Assembly (NCBI RefSeq): GCF_023336505.1
Contig: NZ_JAMAST010000003.1
Location: 248,001-312,000, forward strand
Direction: 5' to 3'
DNA from: Sporolactobacillus mangiferae
GTDB taxonomy: Bacteria; Bacillota; Bacilli; Bacillales; Sporolactobacillaceae
Length of the DNA stretch: 64,000 nucleotides
The notes below the pieces were generated by a model. That model saw only the letters and a program-made list of their open reading frames with translations, did not search any database and was not told where the DNA came from. The first letter of the stretch is position 1; the number at the start of each line of letters is the position of its first letter. A program made the translations under genes and the position numbers. Of this stretch, positions 8,585 through 17,759 are shown one piece after another.

Positions 8585-8694
8585 TGATACTATCAGAAAT
8601 CAATTAAGTTGTAAATACTTTTATTGCATTTTTCTTTATAATTTTCTGTTAAATATGATCTGGTCATAAAAGCTAAGCATAAAATGGCTTTGCA

Positions 8695-9324
8695 TCAACC
8701 TTTTTGAACAGTTTTTCGCATTGCTGAGACATATGGGTTTCCCTTAATCCAAAATCGCCACGGGTAAAATCGTGCATCACCTGTATTTTCAATCCCCACC
8801 CTTGGTCCGCGCATCACTTGATCCGGCACAAATCCTTCAGCAATATACAGAGGCCGCTCAGTAAACGTTCTTCCATAATCCTCACGGGTAATGCCCAACG
8901 CTTCAGAGAGCTTCCCCGGTCCATTAGTCCACTCACGTCGCTTTCTGCCCATGCGCCGCAGCTCCATCAGAGCACTGCCTTCAAAGGGTTCGACAGCTCT
9001 GATTAAGATCGCATGAGGAACGTTTTCCGGTCCGCTTACCACATTGAGCAGAACATGACGGTGCATCGTATAAGTGTACACATGTCCCGCCGATGCATAC
9101 ATGATTTCCGTCCGTTTTGTCCGCCTGTTTCCAAAGCTGTGGGCCGCGCGGTCTTCGGCGCCCATATAAGCTTCTGTTTCGACGATATATCCAGAAGCCG
9201 TTCCTTCCGGAGTCTCTTTGACGAGCAGGCAGCCGAGCAGGGCTTTTGCAAGCTGCTGAGTCGGCTGTTCAAAGAAAGTAAGCGGAAGCGGCTCACGGAA
9301 CTTCCCCCATTCAGTTCCACTCAA
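8695..9324 (-). CDS. AAG-family 3-methyladenine DNA glycosylase
   Basis: 209 residues of the methylpurine-DNA glycosylase (AAG/MPG) fold, which removes alkylated and deaminated purines. It shows the family order FFEQPTQQLAKALLG, the catalytic VETEAYMGAEDRAAHSF stretch, YTYTMHRHVLLNVV, ILIRAVEP and TNGPGKLSEALGI. The TTG at 9324 follows GAGGTG by six bases and is preferred to the ATG at 9354, which lacks a binding site. It lies close to the TerB-DnaJ gene end, on the same strand. Confidence 0.92.
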   Translation of the reverse strand: MSGTEWGKFREPLPLTFFEQPTQQLAKALLGCLLVKETPEGTASGYIVETEAYMGAEDRAAHSFGNRRTKRTEIMYASAGHVYTYTMHRHVLLNVVSGPENVPHAILIRAVEPFEGSALMELRRMGRKRREWTNGPGKLSEALGITREDYGRTFTERPLYIAEGFVPDQVMRGPRVGIENTGDARFYPWRFWIKGNPYVSAMRKTVQKG

Positions 9325-9372
9325 ACCAGTCACCTCATTTAAACGAGTACACACATATTTGCGGCCTTTATG

Positions 9373-10341
9373 TTATGCTCGGGCAGCCATGATTCGCTCG
9401 TACGCGCGTTTGATCTCCGCGATCTTATTATTGGCTTCTTTGATGCTTGCTTCCGACGCGCCACGGCTCATCAGGCGATCGGGATGATTTTCCTTGATCA
9501 GTGCCCGGTACTTTTTCTTGATCACTTGATCGGAATCATCCTGCCTGCAGCCAAGCAGCCGGTAACACGCGTCAATGCCCATACTTTGCTCAGTATTCCC
9601 CTGTGACGAGCGCCCGAAAAATTGGGACTTCAGGGATTCATATTCATCGGCAAGTCCAAAAATAGCAGCGATTGTTCGAATCGTTGCTTCTTCTTCCGGG
9701 CGCAGCATGCCATCCGCAGCAGCAATGGCAACCAGTGCCGTCAGCGTATCGGCCAGAATATCGCGCCGCCCACGGACCGATGCATACAGATTCTGAGCAA
9801 TCGATTCGACAGACTCATCGGAGTAACGGGACTGATTGAACAGTGTCATAATCTGCTGCAGCTGCTGTCGTGTCGGCTGAAACGCCTGCCGGACAATTTG
9901 ATCGACCTGACGTACTTCATTTTCCGAAACAACGCCATCTTTTTTTGCTATTTTTGCAAAAAGCTTAACAATCCATTCTATCTGAGGCATCAGGCGCTCA
10001 TCACGCTGCCTGTATACGCGGCCGTCCGTGCTGTATGTAAACGTCTGTCCGCAATTCGGACAGGTCCAATTTCCGGGAATATCGTCAAAAGCGACCTGAT
10101 GCCCGCAGTACGGGCATTCTCGCGATACCTTGCTTCGCCATTGCGTATTGGTGCGGCTGCCCGACTCGCCTCTTCTGCCGGAAAAGACGTGATGGCTGCC
10201 GCCGGGCAAAATGAGCAAAAGGATTACTGCGAGCCATTGTATGATAAATCCGGCAATAAACCAGAGCACCACATTCCTTTTCTTAGCCAATGCGATGAAG
10301 GCCGCAATAAAGCCGAATAGTATGCCCCACATCAACGTCAT
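9373..10341 (-). CDS. Membrane protein with zinc ribbon, TerB and DnaJ domains
   Basis: 322 residues. Two hydrophobic segments at the N-terminus (about 3-45) are followed by a basic linker, a four-cysteine zinc ribbon (CPYCGHQ...CPNCG, about 88-115), a TerB-like helical domain (about 130-235, with VAIAAADGMLRPEEEATI) and a C-terminal J domain with HPD at 286-288. The arrangement recalls E. coli DjlA (membrane anchor, TerB, J domain) with an added zinc ribbon. The J domain should stimulate DnaK at the membrane; the client is unknown. The ATG at 10341 follows GGAAG by six bases. Confidence 0.85.
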   Translation of the reverse strand: MTLMWGILFGFIAAFIALAKKRNVVLWFIAGFIIQWLAVILLLILPGGSHHVFSGRRGESGSRTNTQWRSKVSRECPYCGHQVAFDDIPGNWTCPNCGQTFTYSTDGRVYRQRDERLMPQIEWIVKLFAKIAKKDGVVSENEVRQVDQIVRQAFQPTRQQLQQIMTLFNQSRYSDESVESIAQNLYASVRGRRDILADTLTALVAIAAADGMLRPEEEATIRTIAAIFGLADEYESLKSQFFGRSSQGNTEQSMGIDACYRLLGCRQDDSDQVIKKKYRALIKENHPDRLMSRGASEASIKEANNKIAEIKRAYERIMAARA

Positions 10342-10566
10342 GAACTTCTTCCTGCCCTTCCAAGTGTTCCTGTCCATTTTACTTTAATCATAGCAGAAAT
10401 CTGCGATATCCATGCATGAAACCGTTGATTTTTCACAACTTGCTCCGCAGAATACTTTTTAACACTGGTATTTTTTCGTGCAGTTGTGCAAGTTATAGGC
10501 GTACCGCTTTTTCGGTGGGTTGATTCAATTTCATCTGTAAATGGAAAATGGAGGAGGAGCCCGCGA

Positions 10567-11952
10567 TTGATCCGCATTTTTTATCTGGCCGCAATAAGCT
10601 TCTACATGCTCGCAACCCTGTTCCCGTATCTTCCTTTTTTAAAAACAATGGTCTCATTTTTATGTATGCTTACCGTTTTCATCAGTTTGCGCAGCGTCAG
10701 AGGACTGGCACTGATTTTTGGCGGGTTTTTTCTTATTTCCGGTATTTCGATGCTCATTGCCAGCCATGCAACATTTTCGGCATATGTCATGTCCTTCGGT
10801 GAAATGATTCAATTAGTGGCTTTATTCGCCATCATCCCGGTCCTCGCTCTGCCTATTCAATATGGCCGTTATTCTGATGCGGTCAGCACGATCATTCACA
10901 AGAGAATCAATGGGATAGGACAGCTTTACGTGCTCACTTCAGCAGTTTCTTATTTCTTTAGTTCATTCATGAATCTGGGCGCTCTCCCGCTGACCTATCA
11001 TTCCATTGCACCGTCTCTGCCCGGCTATCCAATTAAGCACCCAAAAAAGTACCTCAATCAAGCCATCACACATGGTTATGCGATGCCGCTCCTTTGGAGC
11101 CCGATCACACCAATTGTCGGAACAGTGCTTTATTTAACCGGGACAGCCTATGCACGTGTGCTCCCTTTATTACTGCTGCTGAGTGTCATTGGGCTTTTAT
11201 TAGACTGGGGGCTTAACTCCATGCGTATGCATTCAGCAATATCGTCCGAAATAAAGGGGCATCAGCAGGCAGCAGCCACTCGATCATATATACTTGATCC
11301 ACCTGATCATAATGGTAAATTACTGCAGATTTTCATTGCTGTCCTTTTGCTCAACGGGCTCATCGTGTTTCTGGACCACGTGTTCCCAGTCAGTTTTCTG
11401 TTTCTTGTCAGCGTTGTTGTCATTCCCTTTGCCTATTTCTGGTGTGTACTGATCGGACAGGCACGACCATTTTTCGCCGGTGTCCGCCGCCATTTTTATG
11501 CATACATTCCTAAAATGAAAAATCAATTCTTTATTTTTCTTACCGCGGGATTTTTTATAACCGCAATGCACACTTCCCACACCGATCGACTGGTGACACA
11601 TTGGATGGACGACCTGATTCAATGGACAGGATTTCGCGCTTTCATGATTCTGTTGCCGCTAATCCCTTTTGCACTGGCTTTTGCCGGCCTTCATCCGGCT
11701 GTTGGATTAGCCCTTATTTCTGAAGCGCTGAAATCGCAACTTCTTCATCAGGCACCCACAGTTGTTACGATCGCAATGCTCGGCGGTGCCATTCCTGCAT
11801 TTCTGATGGGGCCATACAACGCAACGCTTGGTATGATGGCTTCGTTGCTTGATGAAAAACCATTCACCCTGTCAAACTGGAATTTTTCGTTCACCTGTTT
11901 TTACCTTTTGCTCCTGACTCTGTTTGTCCAGGTGCTGTATGCCGTTCTGTAG
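10567..11952 (+). CDS. Polytopic membrane transporter of unknown specificity
   Basis: 461 residues, about 11-12 hydrophobic segments. The start is TTG at 10567, nine bases after GGAGGAGG; the longer frame from GTG at 10486 has no binding site. The conserved-looking loops NLGALPLTYHSIAPSLPGYP and ITHGYAMPLLWSPITPIVGT are followed, in the second half, by LHPAVGLALISEALKSQ and GGAIPAFLMGPYNATLGMMA. This two-part layout resembles ion-transporter (ArsB/CitM-like) proteins, but I cannot assign a substrate. It is divergent from the DnaJ gene. Confidence 0.65.
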   Translation: MIRIFYLAAISFYMLATLFPYLPFLKTMVSFLCMLTVFISLRSVRGLALIFGGFFLISGISMLIASHATFSAYVMSFGEMIQLVALFAIIPVLALPIQYGRYSDAVSTIIHKRINGIGQLYVLTSAVSYFFSSFMNLGALPLTYHSIAPSLPGYPIKHPKKYLNQAITHGYAMPLLWSPITPIVGTVLYLTGTAYARVLPLLLLLSVIGLLLDWGLNSMRMHSAISSEIKGHQQAAATRSYILDPPDHNGKLLQIFIAVLLLNGLIVFLDHVFPVSFLFLVSVVVIPFAYFWCVLIGQARPFFAGVRRHFYAYIPKMKNQFFIFLTAGFFITAMHTSHTDRLVTHWMDDLIQWTGFRAFMILLPLIPFALAFAGLHPAVGLALISEALKSQLLHQAPTVVTIAMLGGAIPAFLMGPYNATLGMMASLLDEKPFTLSNWNFSFTCFYLLLLTLFVQVLYAVL

Positions 11953-12061
11953 CCGCACTCGAATCAATGGATTTTATCTATTTATTTTATTGCAAAAAAA
12001 GAGCGACATCCGAGTGCCGTTTCAGTATATTTCCCCATAGCATCCATATTAAAATGCATGC

Positions 12062-13078
12062 TTATTTGTTTTTGCCTGCTTTCTTTACAAATTCCATGTC
12101 AACGAGTTTGCTGTATTTGTATCCTTTAGTATAAATGCCAGTTTTTTTGACGACTTCCATTGGTTTGGCAACGGCCGCTCTAGTGATATAGCCGTCCTTA
12201 CTCCAAAGATTGTCATTATAGGCGCGATCCATGGCCGCCTGCAAACTTGCTTCTGGTGTTGTCGGGAATTCCTTCTTGAGCACTTTAAACGCTTCGGCTT
12301 TATTTTCATTAACAAGCTTCAGACCTTTAAGCATGGCATTGACGAACTTTTGAACCGTCTTCGGATCTTTCTTAATCGTAGATTCCTTGACGCTGACTAC
12401 AGAATACGCATAATCGCCGAGACTTGGGAAACCGTAGAACGGTTCACCCCAGGCTCCCTTCTTAATCCCTTCGTTGATTTGCGGTTCGGCGCCGTTCGCC
12501 ATATCTGCTTTCCCCTGCGATACAAGCGAGACGACTGCGGCCGCGTCTGCCGGTTCTTCCAGTTTTACATCTTTCTTGGGATCAAGGCCAACCTTCATCA
12601 GCAAATAGCGGGTCAGCAGATTCGGGCTTCCGCCGTAACGGCCGGCAGCAATGGTTTTTCCTCTCATAAATTCAGCAAGATCTTTGTCGCTGTGCCCTTT
12701 CAAATTCAGCTTTTTATTCGCCATCAGGTAGACATTGGCACGATTAACGACGTTTACAACAGAAGTAATCGGATCCTTACTTTTATAATTTGCGATCTGA
12801 TTCGAATCCGGGCCTCCGATCACACCCCAGGCATCCCCGCTCACAACAGAGGTCACGTGGGCGCCCCCAGTTGCCGTAATCGTTTTTACATCAAGTCCTT
12901 CCTTTTTAAAATAGCCTTTGTCAATAGCCACGTACAACGGAAGATAAGCAATCAGGTGCACCGGCTCAGCGATGACCAGTTTCTTTGTTTCCTGCTTTGC
13001 TTGATGCGGCGCGCAGCCAGTCATGACAAGCATGGCCACGAGCAGCAGGCTTAGCAGCCACTTCAGTTTTCTCATCAT
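12062..13078 (-). CDS. ABC importer substrate-binding lipoprotein, NMT1/SsuA type
   Basis: 338 residues with an N-terminal signal and lipobox LVMTGCAP (Cys near residue 22), so it should be anchored to the outer face of the membrane. The body is the NMT1/THI5-SsuA fold: YLPLYVAIDKGYFKKEGLDV, then a GGAHVTSVVSGDAWGVIGG ligand loop and AAVVSLVSQGKADMANGAEP. The family binds aliphatic sulfonates, taurine, thiamine precursors, nitrate or related small molecules, and the sequence does not say which. The start follows AGGAGG. Last gene of a three-gene operon, 13 bases after the permease. Confidence 0.88.
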   Translation of the reverse strand: MMRKLKWLLSLLLVAMLVMTGCAPHQAKQETKKLVIAEPVHLIAYLPLYVAIDKGYFKKEGLDVKTITATGGAHVTSVVSGDAWGVIGGPDSNQIANYKSKDPITSVVNVVNRANVYLMANKKLNLKGHSDKDLAEFMRGKTIAAGRYGGSPNLLTRYLLMKVGLDPKKDVKLEEPADAAAVVSLVSQGKADMANGAEPQINEGIKKGAWGEPFYGFPSLGDYAYSVVSVKESTIKKDPKTVQKFVNAMLKGLKLVNENKAEAFKVLKKEFPTTPEASLQAAMDRAYNDNLWSKDGYITRAAVAKPMEVVKKTGIYTKGYKYSKLVDMEFVKKAGKNK

Positions 13079-13091
13079 TAAATCCTCCTGA

Positions 13092-13913
13092 TTATGATTT
13101 TGACGCTCTCCCTTTCATTAAGACATGCTCCAGCCAAACCGTCCCAAGATACATCACGATTGACAGAATGGAAAGTACGACAACGCCAACCCAGACAAGA
13201 TCAATATTCATCACCTGACCGGCATAAAGAATCATTCGGCCGATTCCTTGTCTGGAACTAATGAATTCACCGACAATGGTACCGGCGAGTGCCAGCGAAA
13301 TATTGATTTTCAAAATGCTGGCAATCCATGGAAACGTAGTTGGGACAACAATTTTCATGAACACATGACGACGTTTTGCGCCTAATGAAAGGAGCATTTT
13401 CTCCAGATCCGGATCAACGTTCTGCACACCGCTGTATGCTGCAATGGCTGCCACGATAATCGTCATGAGAAAGGCGAGCACAACTTTCGAATCAAAGCCG
13501 ATCCCGAACATAATCACGAGTACGGGAGCAAGCGCCAGTTTCGGAACAGCATTAAAGGCGATCATATACGGCTCGAAAATTCTGGAGTAGAGCGCCGACC
13601 ACCAGAACGATAGGCCGAGAAGATACCCCGCGGCCGTTCCGGTGACGAAACCAAGTATCGTTGCACCTGAGGTATAGGCCATATCCTGAAGCAGGCTTCC
13701 TTGCATCATTGCCGTCCAGCCTGTACGGACAATCGTGCTCGGACTGCTCCAGTAGTAGCTGTCCATCCAGCCGATTCTTGTCAGGAGTTCCCACAAAATA
13801 ATAAGAATCGCCCCAACCAGAATCTGTCCAATCAGGGCACGCCGCCTAAGCCGGGTCTGTCGCACGCCAGGATCTTCAATAAACGGTTCGTTATTTTTTT
13901 CTTCATGAGACAT
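13092..13913 (-). CDS. ABC importer permease, SsuC/TauC type
   Basis: 273 residues with about six membrane helices. The EAA loop is GAKRRHVFMKIVVPTTFPWI, the contact site for the ATPase, and the binding-protein-dependent transport signature GIGRMILYAGQVM follows. The ATG at 13913 lies nine bases after GGAGGTG; a GTG at 13925 and an ATG at 13922 are too close to that site. It sits between the ATPase and the binding-protein genes, all read leftward. Confidence 0.9.
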   Translation of the reverse strand: MSHEEKNNEPFIEDPGVRQTRLRRRALIGQILVGAILIILWELLTRIGWMDSYYWSSPSTIVRTGWTAMMQGSLLQDMAYTSGATILGFVTGTAAGYLLGLSFWWSALYSRIFEPYMIAFNAVPKLALAPVLVIMFGIGFDSKVVLAFLMTIIVAAIAAYSGVQNVDPDLEKMLLSLGAKRRHVFMKIVVPTTFPWIASILKINISLALAGTIVGEFISSRQGIGRMILYAGQVMNIDLVWVGVVVLSILSIVMYLGTVWLEHVLMKGRASKS

Positions 13914-13950
13914 TGTGTTCATCACCTCCGCTCCCTCTCAATTTCCCTGT

Positions 13951-14721
13951 TCACTCTGTTGATCCATGTTCCTCACGCAGCATCAGCAGCAGTTCGCGCT
14001 TTAATTCAAGAAAGCGATCATTCATCAGTGTTTTCTCATTGCGCGGCCGCGGCAGATCAACTTCGATGTGCGCCTTAATTTTTCCCGGACGATGGGTAAA
14101 AACATAAATTTCATCCGAAAGATATATAGCTTCATCAATATCGTGGGTAACAAAAAGAATCGTTTTCTTAAAATCGTTCCAGATTTCAAGCAGCCAGTTC
14201 TGCATCTGCATCCGTGTCTGGGCGTCAAGTGCACCGAAAGGCTCGTCAAGCAGCAGCACATCCCGATCATAGAGCAGCGTACGGATAAGCCCGGCACGCT
14301 GCCGCATTCCTCCGGACAATGCATCGGGATGGTCGTTTTCAAAGCCGCCAAGGCCATAATTTTTGAGCATCGGAAGGGCCCGTGCACGTGCTTTTTTTTT
14401 CGGGATGCCACGAATTTCAAGTCCGATAATGACATTGTCGAGAATCGAGCGCCAGGGAAGCAGCAAATCTTTTTGCAGCATATAGCCGACATATCCGCTT
14501 TTCCTGGTGATCTCCTCTCCGTCAAGCAGCACCTGCCCGGTTGACGGCCGGAGCAGACCGGCAATAATATTGAACAGTGTCGATTTCCCGCAGCCGCTCG
14601 GTCCGATAATACTGACGAAGCGTCCGCGCGCAACATGCAGATCCGCATTCTCAAGCGCACACAGTGCCTCGTTGTTTTTCTTATAATATTTGCTGCAATG
14701 AATGATATCGAGCGCACTCAT
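13951..14721 (-). CDS. ABC importer ATPase, SsuB/TauB type
   Basis: 256 residues. Walker A GPSGCGKST, Q-loop MLQKDLLLPWRS, ABC signature LSGGMRQR, Walker B VLLLDEPFGALD and the switch histidine in FVTHDIDEA are all intact. The Q-loop wording and length fit the nitrate/sulfonate/taurine ATPase group. The ATG at 14721 overlaps the stop of a short upstream ORF (ATGA), which suggests translational coupling; AAAGGA lies 11 bases upstream. First full gene of the ABC importer operon. Confidence 0.92.
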   Translation of the reverse strand: MSALDIIHCSKYYKKNNEALCALENADLHVARGRFVSIIGPSGCGKSTLFNIIAGLLRPSTGQVLLDGEEITRKSGYVGYMLQKDLLLPWRSILDNVIIGLEIRGIPKKKARARALPMLKNYGLGGFENDHPDALSGGMRQRAGLIRTLLYDRDVLLLDEPFGALDAQTRMQMQNWLLEIWNDFKKTILFVTHDIDEAIYLSDEIYVFTHRPGKIKAHIEVDLPRPRNEKTLMNDRFLELKRELLLMLREEHGSTE

Positions 14722-14786
14722 AAATCGCCACATCCTTTGCATTGTTTACGGGATTGGAGCAGCGTTGAAAATGGATCATTTGTCAA
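14718..14786 (-). CDS. Possible 22-codon upstream ORF coupled to the ABC operon
   Basis: A TTG codon seven bases after a perfect GGAGG opens a 22-codon frame that ends in RKQCKGCGDL. Its TGA overlaps the ATG of the ATPase gene (ATGA). The start codon sits inside a 19-base palindrome. The CxxC ending might bind metal or simply be a by-product; I know no homologue. Confidence 0.4.
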   Translation of the reverse strand: MTNDPFSTLLQSRKQCKGCGDL

Positions 14787-14792
14787 ATGATC
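14774..14792. promoter_or_regulatory. 19-bp palindrome upstream of ABC importer operon
   Basis: GATCATTTGTCAAATGATC is a perfect inverted repeat with a one-base centre, about 53 bases before the ATPase start. It could be a repressor operator or an RNA hairpin covering the short ORF start. Confidence 0.5.
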
Positions 14793-15030
14793 GCCTCCAT
14801 TTACAAAATGAGACCCGCAAATCTGGTGGTGGGGCTGGACACCGAACAGAAGCCTGATCCGGCGTTCTCCGTTCCCTTTTTGGGTTCTGCTATTGATATA
14901 TGCACTGGGCATTCGCCGTGACACATGTTTTCCTGTATATCACTCATCATTTTTGATCACACGCAGGGACTTTAGACACGGACAATCTTGTGCTGTCGTG
15001 GTACGGTAGATACAGAATGAGCTTCAGGAG
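14793..15030. other. Intergenic region between divergent ABC operons
   Basis: I looked for a TPP, guanidine, xanthine or FMN riboswitch in the minus-strand leader and found no match. Short inverted repeats exist (for example GAACCC/GGGAAC) but no recognised aptamer. Promoters for both sides must lie here, but none is close to consensus. Confidence 0.4.
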
Positions 15031-15828
15031 ATGATCATAATCGAAACGAAATCATCAACCGTTTTAGCAATGGAACATCTGACCATGAGTTACAGTGGGC
15101 ACCCCGTCTTGAAGGGCGTAGATCTCGAAGTCCGAAGCGGGCAGATTATCGGCTACATTGGTCCAAACGGAGCAGGAAAAAGTACGACTGTTCGCATTCT
15201 GCTCGGTCTTCAGGAAGGCTATGGCGGAACCGCTCGTCTGTTCGGTGAAGATATCCGCAATGCCGGCATCGAATACAAAAAACGAATTGGCTATGTACCG
15301 GAGACTGCGGATGTATACGATATGCTCACTCCGCGCGAATACCTGATCTTCACCGGCGGCTGCTACGGCCTGGAAGAAAAAAAAGCAGAGCAAAAAGGAA
15401 AACTGCTTATGCAGCAATTTGGTATGGACAATGTTTTTGACACTCGTCTTTCTTCGTTCTCAAAGGGGATGCGGCAAAAAGTGCTGATCATCTCCAGTCT
15501 GCTCCACAACCCTGATCTTCTCTTTTTCGATGAACCGCTCAGCGGACTGGACGCAAACAGCGTACTGGTTTTCAAGGAAATACTGGCCAATCTGGCTGCG
15601 TCCGGAAAGACCATCTTTTATTCATCGCACATCATGGATGTCGTTGAGAAAATCAGTCACCGGATCGTACTGCTCAATGACGGCCAGATTGCCGCTGATG
15701 GCACGTTTGAAGAATTAAAAGTGCAGAACACGGAAGGAAGCCTGGAAGCATTATTCAATCAGCTAACCGGATTCCATCAGCATGCACAGATTGCCAAAGA
15801 TTTTGTATCGATTGTTGAGGAGGCGTGA
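15031..15828 (+). CDS. ABC exporter ATP-binding subunit
   Basis: 265 residues with Walker A GPNGAGKST, the signature FSKGMRQKV (SKG rather than SGG, frequent in exporter ATPases), Walker B LLFFDEPLSGLD and switch His in YSSHIMDVVE. It matches the drug/antibiotic exporter ATPase class. GGAG abuts the ATG at 15031, which is unusually tight; no better start is visible nearby. The permease gene follows after three bases. Confidence 0.87.
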   Translation: MIIIETKSSTVLAMEHLTMSYSGHPVLKGVDLEVRSGQIIGYIGPNGAGKSTTVRILLGLQEGYGGTARLFGEDIRNAGIEYKKRIGYVPETADVYDMLTPREYLIFTGGCYGLEEKKAEQKGKLLMQQFGMDNVFDTRLSSFSKGMRQKVLIISSLLHNPDLLFFDEPLSGLDANSVLVFKEILANLAASGKTIFYSSHIMDVVEKISHRIVLLNDGQIAADGTFEELKVQNTEGSLEALFNQLTGFHQHAQIAKDFVSIVEEA

Positions 15829-15831
15829 CCC

Positions 15832-17466
15832 ATGCGGGAAATTTTTTTTCTGAAAGTGATCGACTGGCTGCGTCCGATTTTTGAACGACTGGGTGTTGAC
15901 TATCCGGCAATGAGACACGTGCTGGCCGTTAAGCTGATCATGGATACACGCCGTCTGCCCGTCGTGCTTGGAAGCAGGACCCGAACGAAGAGAAAGGAAA
16001 GCAATCTGTTTCTTAAGTCACTGTGGGTCTATGCTTTAATCGGACTGTTTCTGATTCCAATGAATTTATTGCCTGGTAATTATCTGTTCAGAACAAGCCT
16101 TGTCTTCGGCATCATTCTTTTCATGGTCATGACCTCAATGATCGCCGATTTCTCATCCGTTCTCCTCGATACTCGTGATCTGTCAATTCTCTGGACCAAA
16201 CCAATCCGTTCACGAACTTTGCATGCGGCAAAAACTGTTCATATCTGCATTTACCTTATTCTGCTGACCGGCGCACTTGGTTTGCCATCTGCATTGATCG
16301 GCCTGATAAAATTCGGACCAGTATTCTTTTTACTGTTCCTTCTGAATCTCCTGTTCATCGACCTGACTGCTGTCTCCTGTACAACGTTTATCTATCTGAT
16401 CGTACTGAAATGCTTTGACGGCGAACGCCTGAAGGACATGATCAACTCCGTACAGATTTTCCTGTCGATTGCGATTGCGGTCGGCTATCAGCTCGTGCTA
16501 CGCGCATTTGATGGAACAGCCACTCAGTTGACATTCTCTCCAGCGTGGTGGCAGCTCTTTGTTCCTCCGCTTTGGTCTGGCGCAATGATCGAATGGCTGA
16601 TCGGCAGCTCGGAACGTACCGGTTACATGGCCCTCCTCGGTTTGCTTGGACTTGTCATCCCTATCATCCTGCTTATTGTCAACCAGGCATTCAGTACATC
16701 GTTTGAGCAGGCCATTATTAAATTATCGATGCAGCGTGGGAAGGGAAACATGCAGTTCAGCCGATTAAGCCAATGGACGAGCCGGCTGCTCTGCCGGAAC
16801 CGGGAAGAACGGCTGTTCTTCCGATTTGCCTCATCGATCATAAAACAGGACCGCACCTTTAAACTGAAAGTCTACCCGTCGATCGGTATTGCCTTTATCT
16901 TTCCATTCATTTTCCTGATGAACAGTTTGAGCGATTCATCATGGAACCAGCTTAGTAAGGGTTCCGGATATTTTTATGCCTATTTCTGTCTGATCATGAT
17001 TCCTACGGTACTGCTGATGCTCAAGTATTCGAGTGCGTATAAGGGCGCATGGACTTACAGAGCTGCACCGATTCAGAGCCACACTGCTCTTTTTTCCGGT
17101 GCATTGAAAGCCGTCTTTACCCAGCTCTTCCTGCCTGTTTACCTGATCCTTTCCATCGCACTTCTTTTCCTGTTTAAATGGACGATTCTGCCGGATCTGC
17201 TTGCCGTTCTGCTTACCGCATCCATTTATACGGTCATTTGCAGTCACTACTGTCTGGATGGCGACCTGCCTTTCTCTGTGTCCTTTGACGCCGCTCCCGC
17301 AAGCGGAAATTTCATCGTCATCTTTCTGTTTCTGATTGCCGGCCTTTTCGCAGCTGCACATGCGCTCATTCGCTGGACATTCCCCGGATTTGGGGTTCCG
17401 GTCTATTGCGCCATCCTTTTCATCGCTGGCCCCATTGTCTGGAAAAAAGGTGTGGCAAGAACATAA
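15832..17466 (+). CDS. ABC exporter membrane subunit, YthQ-like
   Basis: 544 residues with at least ten hydrophobic segments and a soluble loop near 300-345. It is the partner of the ATPase three bases upstream. The overall pattern (basic N-terminal region, IADFSSVLLDTRDLSILWTK between early helices, then a second bundle) resembles the large putative ABC exporter permeases found in Bacillus (YthQ type). The substrate cannot be read from the sequence. The start ATG follows AGGAGGCGTGACCC. Confidence 0.75.
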   Translation: MREIFFLKVIDWLRPIFERLGVDYPAMRHVLAVKLIMDTRRLPVVLGSRTRTKRKESNLFLKSLWVYALIGLFLIPMNLLPGNYLFRTSLVFGIILFMVMTSMIADFSSVLLDTRDLSILWTKPIRSRTLHAAKTVHICIYLILLTGALGLPSALIGLIKFGPVFFLLFLLNLLFIDLTAVSCTTFIYLIVLKCFDGERLKDMINSVQIFLSIAIAVGYQLVLRAFDGTATQLTFSPAWWQLFVPPLWSGAMIEWLIGSSERTGYMALLGLLGLVIPIILLIVNQAFSTSFEQAIIKLSMQRGKGNMQFSRLSQWTSRLLCRNREERLFFRFASSIIKQDRTFKLKVYPSIGIAFIFPFIFLMNSLSDSSWNQLSKGSGYFYAYFCLIMIPTVLLMLKYSSAYKGAWTYRAAPIQSHTALFSGALKAVFTQLFLPVYLILSIALLFLFKWTILPDLLAVLLTASIYTVICSHYCLDGDLPFSVSFDAAPASGNFIVIFLFLIAGLFAAAHALIRWTFPGFGVPVYCAILFIAGPIVWKKGVART

Positions 17467-17759
17467 ACAAGCACGCAGCCCTTCGCTGAGGTGTTTCTTT
17501 CGGACTGAGTATGGTTCGTTTATTTGACCTGCGCTGTCTGTCAGCCGAATACATAATGCCCCAACAAAAAAATTCAACCGAACTTCTGATGAATTTGATC
17601 CGGCTCATGATTGTTTTGTTGGTTGCCTGCAGGGAAAAATCATATACTTCTATACGTAAATGCTGGTTTTTATCCCATGGTATTTTCATTCAAACGGTTC
17701 ATGGATGTTTCTTTACTCTTGAAAAAATCAGGCAAAAAAACAGAAAATTTAATTTCAGG
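17467..17759 (+). other. Spacer with degenerate long-type repeat
   Basis: Bases 17588-17664 match the end of the long repeat (TTTGATCC, TTGTTTTGTTGG, CTGCAGGGAAAAATCATATACTT). The open frames here lack binding sites and are not called. No clear terminator for the exporter operon is seen. Confidence 0.45.

Noticed and set aside
9622-10320. 232-codon plus-strand open frame
   Set aside because: It lies wholly antisense to the TerB-DnaJ gene, which has clear domains and a binding site; the plus-strand frame has neither.
14793-15030. Possible TPP or guanidine riboswitch before the NMT1-type ABC operon
   Set aside because: The conserved aptamer words of the TPP, guanidine-I and other families I checked are absent.
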